Positions 22,984-29,556 are shown, counted from the first letter of the stretch. The stretch is 30,702 nucleotides of DNA from Hallerella sp963660435 (GCA_963660435.1 CAVKYI010000022.1:1-30702); one strand, 5' to 3'. Program-made: numbers and translations. Notes: generated from the sequence alone by a model not told the origin.

Positions 22984-23507
22984 CTGTACCTCACCTCGAA
23001 AGTGACCGAGTTCACCGTCGTCCCCGTGTCTATCAGGGGGACGGCGCTTCCCTTCCTCGCGACCGTCGCGGGGGACAGCGGGGCGTAGGTCCCCGTCCGT
23101 ATCGCCTCGACGACCGCGTCCTTCATCCTTATGGCGACCTGCTCCGCGAACGCCTCGACGCTCATCCGCCCGGAAAGCACCTGCGGCAAAAGCTTTGCGC
23201 GCACCTTCGGGAACTTCCTCGCGAAGATTTCCCTCGCGACGGACATGAACGGGCGCGCGGGGATGGCCGGGTATCTCCGGCCCTCCGCGGTCACGCCCGC
23301 CTCGCGTCCGTAGTTCAGCGTCCGCGCGATGAGCGCCTGCGTCGCCGGGAGCCGGGACGCCGGGGTGGCCTCGCCCGTCGCGCGGCGGAAAAGAAGGTTC
23401 CCCAGCGCGACGCTCGCCGAGCCGTTCCCGTCTATCCACCCGACGGAAATCTCGATCCGTTCGAGCCTGCGGAGGGTCTCCCTCATCCTTGGGAGCGGCG
23501 TTCCCAT
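22980..23507 (-). CDS. Virion morphogenesis / tail completion-like protein (175 aa)
   Basis: The sequence pattern ARPFMSVAREIF ... VEAIRTGTYAPLSPATVARKGSAVPLIDTG ... VNSVTFEVRYR is typical of gpG/HK97 gp10-type neck and tail-completion proteins, in which substitution of the LxxTGxLxxSI motif is common (here LIDTGTTVNSVTF). These proteins sit at the head-tail interface. ATG 23507 follows GGAGGGGGCC. A GTG 84 bases upstream would lengthen the overlap with folE and is not preferred. The start lies 25 bp inside folE and the stop overlaps the next ATG. Finding it between a modification operon and terS is unusual. Confidence 0.7.
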   Translation of the reverse strand: MGTPLPRMRETLRRLERIEISVGWIDGNGSASVALGNLLFRRATGEATPASRLPATQALIARTLNYGREAGVTAEGRRYPAIPARPFMSVAREIFARKFPKVRAKLLPQVLSGRMSVEAFAEQVAIRMKDAVVEAIRTGTYAPLSPATVARKGSAVPLIDTGTTVNSVTFEVRYR

Positions 23508-24043
23508 CCGGCCCCCTCCGCGTAGATTCCCGACGCGCACCGGGTCCGCGTGACGGCGGACGGGCTTCTTATCCCGCGGGCCGTCATGCACGCGTGCTTC
23601 CCCTCGACGACCACCTCCACGTCGTCGGAACCCGTGACGGAACGGACTATTTCGGAAATGTCCTTCCCTATTCTTTCCTGGAGCTGGAGACGCTTCCCGA
23701 CCATCTGCGCTATCCTCGCGAACTTTGAAAGGCCGAGGACCTTACCGTGAGGGACGTACCGGATGGAGACCGTCATGTCGTACATCAGGGCGAGGTGGTG
23801 TTCGCAGTGCGAGAATATCCCGATTCCGTCCACGAGGACCTCCTGCCCGTCGTCCGGCGCGGAGAAGCACTTGCCGAACATCCTCGCGATTTCCGCGTTC
23901 GTGTAGTCCTGCCCCTCGAAAAGCTCCGCGTAGTATTTCGCCACGCGGCGAGGCGTATCCCTCAGCCCCTCGCGGTCCGGGTCGTCGTTCAGGGCCACGA
24001 GCAGCTCGCGGACGAGCCCCTCGATTTTCGCAGTGTCTATCAT
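23483..24043 (-). CDS. folE: GTP cyclohydrolase I, first enzyme of the 7-deazaguanine pathway
   Basis: Converts GTP to dihydroneopterin triphosphate, the entry to preQ0-type bases (and to folate). The 186-aa length and motifs are those of a type IA enzyme: DREGLRDTPRRVAKYY, Cys80-Glu-His-His83 (zinc), VPHGKVLGLSKFARI, and HACMTARGI with the third ligand Cys152. A few residues are added at the C-terminus (GAGWERRSQG), probably because the next gene starts inside it. ATG overlaps the queE stop (ATGA). Presence with queD, queE and a dpdA-like gene says it feeds DNA base modification. It would bypass dependence on host enzyme levels. Confidence 0.93.
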   Translation of the reverse strand: MIDTAKIEGLVRELLVALNDDPDREGLRDTPRRVAKYYAELFEGQDYTNAEIARMFGKCFSAPDDGQEVLVDGIGIFSHCEHHLALMYDMTVSIRYVPHGKVLGLSKFARIAQMVGKRLQLQERIGKDISEIVRSVTGSDDVEVVVEGKHACMTARGIRSPSAVTRTRCASGIYAEGAGWERRSQG

Positions 24044-24699
24044 ACGCCCCTCCGCTTCGGGTCCCAGACTATCTTGTGCAGCTGCACCTGGAAACGCGCG
24101 AAGTCCCGCAGCGCGGTCCGCATGCGCATCCCCTCGACGATCCGGTCGTAGGGCATCGCCCCGAATACGGGCGACACATAGACGGTCGGCCTCGGGTCGC
24201 CGTGGAGAGACGCCAGCTCCCGGACGACGGATTCCGCCTCGTCGAGGTCCCTTTCCGAGCCGACGACGAACTTCAGGACGTCCCTTTCCGTAAGCGACGC
24301 AACCCTTGACATCCGCATCGCGCCGGACATCCCGCTCGTCGGCGTCTTCCAGTCCATCGTGTAGAACACGTTCGGCCAGCGGGCCGGTATGTCGGCGGCG
24401 CCGTTCGTCTCGACATTGGTCTCGACGCCGTTCCGGTCGAGCGCCTCCAGCAGTTCCCGAATTCCCCCGTGGACCAGCGGCTCGCCGCCAGTCACCGTGG
24501 CGCGGGGGATGCCGTAGGAGAGCGTCCGGCGGACGACCTCTTCCGCGGGGACTTCCGCATAGTCGTCCCCCTCGACGGCGTAGAGCGTGTCGCAGTAGGA
24601 GCAGCGGAGGTTGCAGCCGTGAAGGCGGACGAACACGCTTGTCGCCCCCGTGCGGATTCCCTCGCCCTCGATGCTCATGAAAATCTCGTTGAGTCTCAT
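24040..24699 (-). CDS. queE: 7-carboxy-7-deazaguanine synthase (radical SAM)
   Basis: Rearranges 6-carboxytetrahydropterin to 7-carboxy-7-deazaguanine (CDG) using S-adenosylmethionine and a 4Fe-4S cluster. The 219-aa product begins MRLNEIFMSIEGEG, the usual QueE start, so ATG 24699 is preferred to an upstream frame extension; GGAAAGG precedes it. Cluster cysteines are Cys29, Cys33 and Cys36 (GCNLRCSYCDT, CX3CX2C). The SAM-binding VTGGEPL follows at about residue 95. Later VETNGA and VYVSPVFGAMPY match the family. The stop overlaps folE. The 39-aa Cys protein lies just upstream. Confidence 0.93.
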   Translation of the reverse strand: MRLNEIFMSIEGEGIRTGATSVFVRLHGCNLRCSYCDTLYAVEGDDYAEVPAEEVVRRTLSYGIPRATVTGGEPLVHGGIRELLEALDRNGVETNVETNGAADIPARWPNVFYTMDWKTPTSGMSGAMRMSRVASLTERDVLKFVVGSERDLDEAESVVRELASLHGDPRPTVYVSPVFGAMPYDRIVEGMRMRTALRDFARFQVQLHKIVWDPKRRGV

Positions 24700-24712
24700 C
24701 CTTTCCTTTTCC

Positions 24713-24832
24713 TCATTTCGCCAGCGGGCAGCCGTCCCATTCCCGGGCGGGCTTTCCGCCCCTCTTCGCGGATGCCGCGCCACGGGCGCAGCCCTTGCGG
24801 AGGAACGGGCACCGTCGGCAGTCGTAGATCAC
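24713..24832 (-). CDS. 39-aa tetra-cysteine microprotein inside the modification operon
   Basis: A GTG at 24832 opens a 39-codon frame that fills the gap between queD (stop ends at 24836) and queE. The GAAGGA within the end of queD can serve as ribosome-binding site. Cysteines at 5, 8, 15 and 35 (MIYDCRRCPFLRKGCARG and WDGCPLAK) give CX2C-X6-C-X19-C, which could bind zinc or an iron-sulfur cluster. The rest is rich in Arg, Lys and Gly. No homologue is known to me. It fits the operon's spacing, with no other explanation for the 137-bp gap. It could be a nucleic-acid-binding or electron-transfer helper for QueE. That is inference. Confidence 0.5.
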   Translation of the reverse strand: MIYDCRRCPFLRKGCARGAASAKRGGKPAREWDGCPLAK

Positions 24833-24835
24833 GGT

Positions 24836-25171
24836 TCAGTCCTTCTCCCAGGTCGCGGTGTTCCCCTCGCTCTCCTGGACGTCCACCCGGAAGCACTCCG
24901 GGCCGACCAGCGAGCCGATAAAACGGGCGAGATTTTCCGCCGTCGGGTTGAAGTCCACCTCGTCGTTCAGCAGTTTGTGGTCAAGCCGTCCAGCGACGGC
25001 GTCCTTTATCTTCTTGAAGTCCGCCACCATCCCGTTCCGGTCGAGTTCCTCGCTCCGGCAGTGGACCGTGATTATCCAGTTGTGACCATGCAGGTTCGAG
25101 CACTTGCTCCCGTAGTCGAGGTCGAGCCTGTGCGCCCCGGCGATTTCCATCCGTTTCGATACAGTGTACAT
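24836..25171 (-). CDS. queD: 6-carboxy-5,6,7,8-tetrahydropterin synthase
   Basis: Converts dihydroneopterin triphosphate to 6-carboxytetrahydropterin, the QueE substrate. The 111-aa protein is the normal length. Zinc ligands His14 (GAHRL), His28 and His30 (NLHGHN) are present, as is catalytic Cys24. The Asp-His pair is in RLDHKLLND and the pterin-binding Glu in VQESEGNTATW. ATG 25171 has GAGGAG seven bases upstream. It follows the dpdA-like gene after 30 bp and precedes the Cys microprotein by 3 bp. Confidence 0.93.
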   Translation of the reverse strand: MYTVSKRMEIAGAHRLDLDYGSKCSNLHGHNWIITVHCRSEELDRNGMVADFKKIKDAVAGRLDHKLLNDEVDFNPTAENLARFIGSLVGPECFRVDVQESEGNTATWEKD

Positions 25172-25201
25172 TGTTTTCTCCTCTTTTAGTGTTCAGGGTC
25201 T

Positions 25202-26107
25202 TTACGACTGGTCGCCTGCGGCCTTCTGATAACGATTCCAGAAATAGCGGGCGATCATCGCATAGTTGCATAAGTATTCAATGGTCTTGTCGGTCTGCTT
25301 GTTTCCGTAGTATGCGGCAATTTCCCTGACGGACGCCTCGTACGGTTTCCTGGCGTCGTCCTTTATGTCCCGTCTGGCCCTCCCTCTCGTATTTCCGAAC
25401 CGGTTGATGCCCAGCCATGCGGTGGAATCCGAAGACGAGCAGAAACTGCACTCTTTCAAGAGCTCGATGTCCGTACAGCCGAGCAAGTGTATGTCGATGG
25501 ACGGCTTTCGCTGCTTGATATATCTCGCCAGCGATACGACATGCGGCTTCATTTTCGAGAAGCCGAAGTAAATGCGCAGTTCCGGCACCGAGATGGCCAT
25601 GTAGTCGGAAAACTCAATAAGCCTGTCCAATCCTTTCCTTCCGTCCTCCATGTGAAACACGTTGATTATCCTGTGACCGGGAAGTCTTTCCCTCATCGTC
25701 CGCCTGAAATCCCAGGCGTCGCTTACGCCTAGCACCTTTTGGCAGTCCACCTCGACGCACGTCGCGCGAATGTCCTTTTCCAGGACAAGGTCGCAAAGCG
25801 CATGAAGCCAGCGTTCAAGGAATTTCCTGTCGTACTTTCCGCCTTTGCCGGAACCGAACATCAGGGTGAAAAGTCCGGAATCCTGGATGCAGTGCCGAAG
25901 GTCCAGCCTGTTTATTTCCGTCGCCAAGTCCATTCCGGGCTTCAGCTTGCACGGATAGCCTTCCTTGATCCCGAACTTCTTCGCGAGAAACGAATAGGCC
26001 GTGTACAGTCCGTACCTGGCGCCACCCAGCATGGCGCACCTTGCGAAGTTCACCTGCTCCATCCCGGCAAAGTGCACCTTTATGTTCCGCTGGTTCGGGA
26101 CAATCAT
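25202..26107 (-). CDS. dpdA: DpdA-like DNA 7-deazaguanine transglycosylase (301 aa)
   Basis: A TGT-superfamily enzyme that would swap guanine in DNA for a 7-deazaguanine. The TGT-like core is seen in CIQDSGLFTLMFG (Asp76; compare DSGGFQ of tRNA transglycosylase), ATCVEVDCQKVLG (Asp121), MAISVPELRIYFGF and IHLLGCTDIELLKECSFCSSSDSTAWLG (the HLLG and D-S signature near the C-terminal active site). Several cysteines (211, 220, 223) may form part of a metal site. The N-terminus KVHFAGMEQVNFA is typical of the short phage forms. ATG 26107 overlaps the QueD-like gene (ATGA); the longer upstream frame is a shadow. With FolE, QueD and QueE beside it, a DNA rather than tRNA substrate is strongly suggested. 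Confidence 0.85.
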   Translation of the reverse strand: MIVPNQRNIKVHFAGMEQVNFARCAMLGGARYGLYTAYSFLAKKFGIKEGYPCKLKPGMDLATEINRLDLRHCIQDSGLFTLMFGSGKGGKYDRKFLERWLHALCDLVLEKDIRATCVEVDCQKVLGVSDAWDFRRTMRERLPGHRIINVFHMEDGRKGLDRLIEFSDYMAISVPELRIYFGFSKMKPHVVSLARYIKQRKPSIDIHLLGCTDIELLKECSFCSSSDSTAWLGINRFGNTRGRARRDIKDDARKPYEASVREIAAYYGNKQTDKTIEYLCNYAMIARYFWNRYQKAAGDQS

Positions 26108-26436
26108 CTTTCCACCGTCCCGCCGCCGAATCCGTCCTCGAGCACGGAACACCGCGCCATTCCAGGGAACGCATCGACAAGCATGGCGGCGATATGCTCG
26201 CAGGAAAGTCCTCCGAACTCGCACGGGGAACCGAATTTCGCGAGAAGGAAATCCGAGATTTCCTTCTGCTTCATGAATATCTCTATTTCCCTGTCCCCAT
26301 CCTCGACTTCGAAGCGACAGCGGATCTTGAAAACATGGCGGTGCCAGTCCCGAAGAAAAGCGACAGGCTCCGGCGCGCGCTCCCATCGATGAAAGCCTTC
26401 CACATAGTTCAATGTCTCGACGAATGCCCTTGTCAT
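26104..26436 (-). CDS. Divergent QueD-like (6-pyruvoyl-tetrahydropterin synthase fold) protein, candidate DpdL-type CDG decarboxylase (110 aa)
   Basis: The T-fold pattern of QueD is clear. It has His16 in EGFHRW, and His32 and His34 in DWHRHVFKIRCRFEV (three zinc ligands). A later CEHIAAMLVDAFPG helix matches the NPTAENLARFI helix of QueD, and VLEDGFGGGTVE aligns with the strand carrying the substrate Glu. The catalytic Cys before HxH and the Asp-His dyad are not there, so it cannot do the QueD reaction as known. A decarboxylase (DpdL) was proposed for phages that carry plain 7-deazaguanine in DNA, and I recall it as QueD-related but cannot verify that here. AGGAG precedes ATG 26436. It overlaps both neighbours by 4 bp. 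Confidence 0.7.
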   Translation of the reverse strand: MTRAFVETLNYVEGFHRWERAPEPVAFLRDWHRHVFKIRCRFEVEDGDREIEIFMKQKEISDFLLAKFGSPCEFGGLSCEHIAAMLVDAFPGMARCSVLEDGFGGGTVER

Positions 26437-26921
26437 ACCTCGTGCTCCTTTCCGCAATACGGGCAGACGGTCATCTTCGGCTCTTTTTCCTGTTCGGGCT
26501 TTTTCTTCGCCGGATCGAACATGTCGTCCAATCCGACATTCTGCGTCGCATCGCAGAATCCGAAATTCTCCATCCTGAAATCGAGTTCCAGTTCCTTCAG
26601 GCTTTCGAGCTCGTTGCCGAGTTTCTCGAAATCCCACCCGGAAAATTCCGCGACCTTGTTGTCCGCAAGGCGGAAGGCCTTTATCTGCGCCTCGGTGAGG
26701 TCGTCCGCGACGATGCACGGAATCTTTTTGAGTCCCAGCCTCTGCGCCGCCTTGTATCGCGTGTGCCCGGCGACGATGACGCCTTCCCTGTCGATGACGA
26801 TCGGGACCTTGAACCCGAACTTCTGGATGCTCTCGGCGACCTTGTCCACCGCGTCGTCGTTGTTCCTCGGGTTGTCCTCGTAGGGGCGGATCCCGTCGAG
26901 CGGCCTGTCGATAACCTGCAT
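26433..26921 (-). CDS. ParB/Srx-fold protein with C-terminal zinc-ribbon-like motif (162 aa)
   Basis: Residues 1-95 form a ParB N-terminal-like domain: LDGIRPYEDNPRNND, AESIQKFGFKVPIVID, VIVAGHTRYKAAQRLG (GHTR motif, 52-55) and DDLTEAQIKAFRLADNKVAE. Phage proteins of this type often act with DNA methyltransferases or modification enzymes. The tail has MTVCPYCGKEHEV (Cys153, Cys156), perhaps half a zinc ribbon. It is the first gene of the modification-packaging operon, with AGGAGAAAG before ATG 26921 and an AT-rich promoter region upstream. The bacterial Dpd partner DpdB is described as having a ParB-like ATPase domain, so this may be its phage counterpart. That link is inference. Confidence 0.8.
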   Translation of the reverse strand: MQVIDRPLDGIRPYEDNPRNNDDAVDKVAESIQKFGFKVPIVIDREGVIVAGHTRYKAAQRLGLKKIPCIVADDLTEAQIKAFRLADNKVAEFSGWDFEKLGNELESLKELELDFRMENFGFCDATQNVGLDDMFDPAKKKPEQEKEPKMTVCPYCGKEHEV

Positions 26922-26971
26922 GTTCTTTCTCCTGCATTGAAAATTCAGTTCATATTAAATATAATCCATTT

Positions 26972-27001
26972 AATATAGCGATGACTATAAAACATTGTAA
27001 A
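26972..27001 (-). promoter_or_regulatory. Candidate promoter of the modification/packaging operon
   Basis: On the minus strand TTTACA (27001-26996) and TATATT (26977-26972) are 18 bp apart. They lie in an AT-rich stretch that contrasts with the GC-rich genes. A second TATATT at 26963-26958 could serve as an alternative -10. The ParB start is 50 bp downstream. Confidence 0.5.
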
Positions 27002-27085
27002 ATTTTCATCAAAAGAGAAAATTATTTCATATTTCAATTAAACGCATATCGACAACCTGCCAGGCGTTTCCGGGCGGGAAACAGG

Positions 27086-27109
27086 AAAAGGCCCCGGTCT
27101 CCCGGGGCC
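27086..27109 (-). terminator. Terminator ending the upstream small-gene operon
   Basis: On the minus strand GGCCCCGG-GAGA-CCGGGGCC (27109-27090) is a perfect 8-bp stem with a 4-base loop, followed by TTTT (27089-27086). It sits 22 bp beyond the stop of the 74-aa gene. Confidence 0.75.
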
Positions 27110-27131
27110 TCCCGATTCCGGGACGCTTGTG

Positions 27132-27356
27132 TCACTGTCTCGCCGCGGAGACCGCGGAAGCCCTCGCGGGCGTCCGTTCCCTCTCCATGCAGCCGATCCA
27201 GCGGAGCGTCCTCACGCAGTCTCTGATGCCTTCGCGCACCATCGGGTCGCGGATGCGCCCGCCGTCCGCGTCCACCTGGTCGTTCAAATCGTCCAGGTGG
27301 CGCAGCAGTGCGCGCTTCGTCCTCTCCATCGTCTCTTCTTCCCTTTCCATGGTCAC
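27132..27356 (-). CDS. Hypothetical phage protein (74 aa)
   Basis: Not recognised. It begins MTMEREEETMERTKRALLRH with a strongly charged amphipathic helix. A second helix follows (MVREGIRDCVRTLRWIGCMER), with an Ala/Arg-rich tail. There is no membrane segment. The start codon overlaps the previous stop by 4 bp (ATGA), which supports that it is translated. A terminator follows. It could be a small helical virion or regulatory protein. Confidence 0.55.
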   Translation of the reverse strand: MTMEREEETMERTKRALLRHLDDLNDQVDADGGRIRDPMVREGIRDCVRTLRWIGCMERERTPARASAVSAARQ

Positions 27357-27673
27357 TCCCTCATTTTCAGGACTAGCGCCTCGGCGTCGTCCTTCGTGAA
27401 AGTGAACCCGGCAAACGTCACCTTCGGCATTTTCGCGAACGCGCCTGATAGCGCGCCCTCCACCAGTTCAACGTCCACCAGGCCGTCCTCGCCGACGATC
27501 CCGACCGTGCCGAGCCATCCCTTGAGCCTCGCTCCGGCGACGTCCGGGTTCGAGTTCATCGCCCCCAGCGCGGCGTACATGAGAAAACGTCTGCCGAGGT
27601 CGGGGACCTTGGCCACGTTTTCGGACATGAACTCCGTGAACCTGGAGACGGCCTCGCCGTATTCGATCTTCAT
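27353..27673 (-). CDS. Hypothetical phage protein (106 aa)
   Basis: No family recognised. The start ATG 27673 follows GGGGGA, and a longer upstream frame belongs to the shadow of the 185-aa gene. The sequence has an N-terminal helix (YGEAVSRFTEFMSENVAKV), then YAALGAMNSNPDVAGARLKGWLGTVGIV, and a C-terminal segment (VTFAGFTFTKDDAEALVL) that looks like a strand-turn-helix. It is soluble and mildly acidic. It stands between the 185-aa and 74-aa genes, with a 16-bp gap to the first and a 4-bp overlap with the second. Confidence 0.6.
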   Translation of the reverse strand: MKIEYGEAVSRFTEFMSENVAKVPDLGRRFLMYAALGAMNSNPDVAGARLKGWLGTVGIVGEDGLVDVELVEGALSGAFAKMPKVTFAGFTFTKDDAEALVLKMRE

Positions 27674-27689
27674 CTTCGTTTTCCCCCGC

Positions 27690-28247
27690 CTAGGTCGTGG
27701 AGGTCGCCGCCGGGGCGGTCCACGAGTTGTGCAGGGGCATCGGCTGCGGGCACACCGCGGAGGCCGGGACGATGGTCTTCGTGATTCCCGCGAGCGCCGC
27801 CTGGATTCCAGCGATCTGCGACTGGACCTGCGCGTTCGCGGATGCAACGGACTGCGCCACCGCGTTCACCTGGCCGAGCACGATCTGCTCCCGGAGCGGT
27901 GCCGCGGTCTCGATGGCCGCCACCCGGTCCTTCAGGTCCGAGATGGCGGCGTCCTGCGCCTTGTCGAGCGCCCGGAGGTCCTTGTAAACCTCGACGAGCT
28001 TCGCGTCGGTCGCCTTGTCTGCCTTGAGCTGCGCAATTTCCGCGTCCTTCTGCGCCATGGCGAGCGTCACGGCGTCATTCGCCGCGAGCGCCGCACGGTT
28101 CCCGTTGCCGCCGAACAGGCCCGAGCCGATCCCGTTTCCGTTCAGGATGCCCGAGGCGAGAGACGTCCCGATGATGCCGAGCGCGAGCCCGGCGTTTCCC
28201 ACGCCCTTCGACGCGTAGGTGTCGCTGTTTTCCGTATAGGTGGCCAT
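27690..28247 (-). CDS. Putative phage structural protein with coiled coil (185 aa)
   Basis: An N-terminal Gly/Ala-rich hydrophobic part (GLALGIIGTSLASGILNGNG, GSGLFGGNGN) leads to a long heptad-patterned helix (about 60-110) with KDAEIAQLKADKATDAKLVE. The C-terminus then reads QIAGIQAALAGITKTIVPAS followed by AVCPQPMP. Gut-phage proteins with the same order (Gly-rich start, coiled coil, ITKTVVPxxxVCP end) are commonly found among virion genes, but their role is not known. AGGAGG lies eight bases before ATG 28247. Likely a minor virion or injection-related protein. Confidence 0.65.
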   Translation of the reverse strand: MATYTENSDTYASKGVGNAGLALGIIGTSLASGILNGNGIGSGLFGGNGNRAALAANDAVTLAMAQKDAEIAQLKADKATDAKLVEVYKDLRALDKAQDAAISDLKDRVAAIETAAPLREQIVLGQVNAVAQSVASANAQVQSQIAGIQAALAGITKTIVPASAVCPQPMPLHNSWTAPAATSTT

Positions 28248-28369
28248 AAAGCCCCTCCTTGTCCATGCCCGGCCACATTGCCGGACATCTCCAAAGCTAC
28301 CCTATGTTCCGGGGAAAATCCGCCCCGTGGACGACACGTCGCAAGAAGGCGCAAGGAAGCGCAAAAAGG

Positions 28370-28768
28370 CTATTTCTTTCCGTTGATTCCGTTAATGGCG
28401 GAGAGGGCGATGGTCGCAAATCCGCCGAGACAGGTGGCTATGGCTGCACCGCTCATGCCGAGATAGGCCAGGAAGAGGGTCACCCCGAGAATAAGCAGGA
28501 AAAGGACGAATGTCAAGACCTGCCCCCTGGCCTTGAACGAGTACTGCTTTTCGACTATCTCCCTCGCATTGTCGGTATTCGCTTTCGACGCCCGGATGCG
28601 TTCGGCAGCCGCGGCTTCCGCGATCTTGAAAATCCTCTCCGGGAACGATGGATCGATCTCTTTCAGCCCGGCAAGAATTTCCGGGTGCGGGACATCCCCC
28701 TGGTAAAACTGAATCCGCTGCTGCACGGCAGCGACCGGCTTTTCTTGGCTAGAATTTTGCGGCTTCAT
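28370..28768 (-). CDS. DUF2335-like membrane protein, possibly holin-like (132 aa)
   Basis: The segment GDVPHPEILAGLKEIDPSFP followed by ERIFKIAEAAAAERI is the typical DUF2335 signature. Two hydrophobic helices follow (about 82-103 and 105-125), with a short basic end NGINGKK. DUF2335 proteins are common in prophages and are suspected to affect the membrane or lysis. The first 20 codons are polar. ATG 28768 lies behind GGGTGGG, inside the end of the 67-aa gene (20-bp overlap), so translation is coupled. The 28248-28369 gap to the next gene has no further ORF. Confidence 0.75.
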   Translation of the reverse strand: MKPQNSSQEKPVAAVQQRIQFYQGDVPHPEILAGLKEIDPSFPERIFKIAEAAAAERIRASKANTDNAREIVEKQYSFKARGQVLTFVLFLLILGVTLFLAYLGMSGAAIATCLGGFATIALSAINGINGKK

Positions 28769-28952
28769 CTATCCCACCCTGCAGGCAGTCGCTGGCATGG
28801 AAAAAAGCCTCGCGGACATCACCGAAAGCGGCGGCAAGCCCAACGTCAGGCGTCCTTTCGGAAGCGATCGCCTTGACGTCATCGTCAAAGTCCGGGAAAA
28901 TCTGGCTTGCGGACGAAAGACCGGCGGCTATTTCAGAAAGGACCTTTCCCAT
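28749..28952 (-). CDS. Hypothetical phage protein (67 aa)
   Basis: Short but supported by GGAG seven bases before ATG 28952 and by its overlap with the DUF2335 gene. The sequence is helical and acidic (MGKVLSEIAAGLSSASQIFP, DFDDDVKAIASE, AFFHASDCLQGGIDEA). No signal peptide or membrane helix is seen. The N-terminal pattern resembles short phage proteins encoded near holins, but I cannot name a family. Confidence 0.55.
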   Translation of the reverse strand: MGKVLSEIAAGLSSASQIFPDFDDDVKAIASERTPDVGLAAAFGDVREAFFHASDCLQGGIDEAAKF

Positions 28953-29019
28953 AGAAAAACTCCAAATGAAAAGACCCCGTAATCACGACGGTTCCGTTAT
29001 GGCCGGAGGTCGTCACATT

Positions 29020-29029
29020 ACAGGCCTGT
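29020..29029. promoter_or_regulatory. ACAGGCCTGT palindrome, operator candidate
   Basis: A perfect 10-bp palindrome in the 122-bp gap between the 67-aa gene and the resolvase gene. About 30 bp to the right is an imperfect inverted repeat AATCAAC-ACTG-GTTAATT (29059-29076). Both could bind a repressor. Confidence 0.3.
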
Positions 29030-29074
29030 TAAAAATCGATAAACCATAACAAAGGCTAATCAACACTGGTTAAT

Positions 29075-29536
29075 TTATAATCTTTTTTCAAACCCGACAA
29101 GACGCTGTTTGGATTTTCTGGCCGTTTTTACTTTTTCCATTTCGGATTTCCAGTCCGCCGGACTGGTTTCGAACACCCGGATTTCGCACCGCGCGTCCTT
29201 CCCGACGGCGTGGGAGACCCTCGGCGTGCCGATGCGCGTCCAGCAGTCGTCCTCGATGACGCCCGCCTTCACGAGCAGGTCCTGGACGCTCGAGAGCTGG
29301 TTGTCGCCGTCCCGCCTCCGCAGGTCCGAGTGCACGAAGAGCATCTCGATTTCCGCGTATGCGTATGGCCGCTCCGGGATTCCCTGCGCGCGGATCTGCA
29401 TCAATGCCGATTCGCGCCAGCGGCGGAACTGCGGGCTCTTGACCATCGTCCGGGTCCTCGCGTTGAACGTCTGCGAGTTCTTCTGCGCGGGCGTCTCGCC
29501 CGTTATCGCGTAGTCGCGGCGGCGTAGCCTTTCCAT
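29075..29536 (-). CDS. RusA-like Holliday junction resolvase (153 aa)
   Basis: Cuts four-way junctions formed during phage recombination or before packaging. RRRDGDNQLSSVQDLLVKAGVIEDD contains the metal-binding Asp76-Gly-Asp78-Asn, a helix with Asp86, and the distal acidic pair Asp96/Asp97, as in RusA (DxDN ... DD). The N-terminal ETPAQKNSQTFNARTRTMVKS matches the family's KxRPR-like start. The tail is basic (KSKQRLVGFEKRL), which suits DNA binding. AGGAGG precedes ATG 29536, and the longer upstream frame is not used. It is divergent from the Panacea gene, sharing a 56-bp intergenic region. Confidence 0.85.
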   Translation of the reverse strand: MERLRRRDYAITGETPAQKNSQTFNARTRTMVKSPQFRRWRESALMQIRAQGIPERPYAYAEIEMLFVHSDLRRRDGDNQLSSVQDLLVKAGVIEDDCWTRIGTPRVSHAVGKDARCEIRVFETSPADWKSEMEKVKTARKSKQRLVGFEKRL

Positions 29537-29556
29537 TGCTTTTTCCTCCTTGAGGT

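Noticed and set aside
27129..28466. Plus-strand frame of 445 codons over the small phage genes
   Set aside because: It lies opposite four short genes with good ribosome-binding sites and overlaps; its translation is low-complexity, as expected of a GC-rich shadow.
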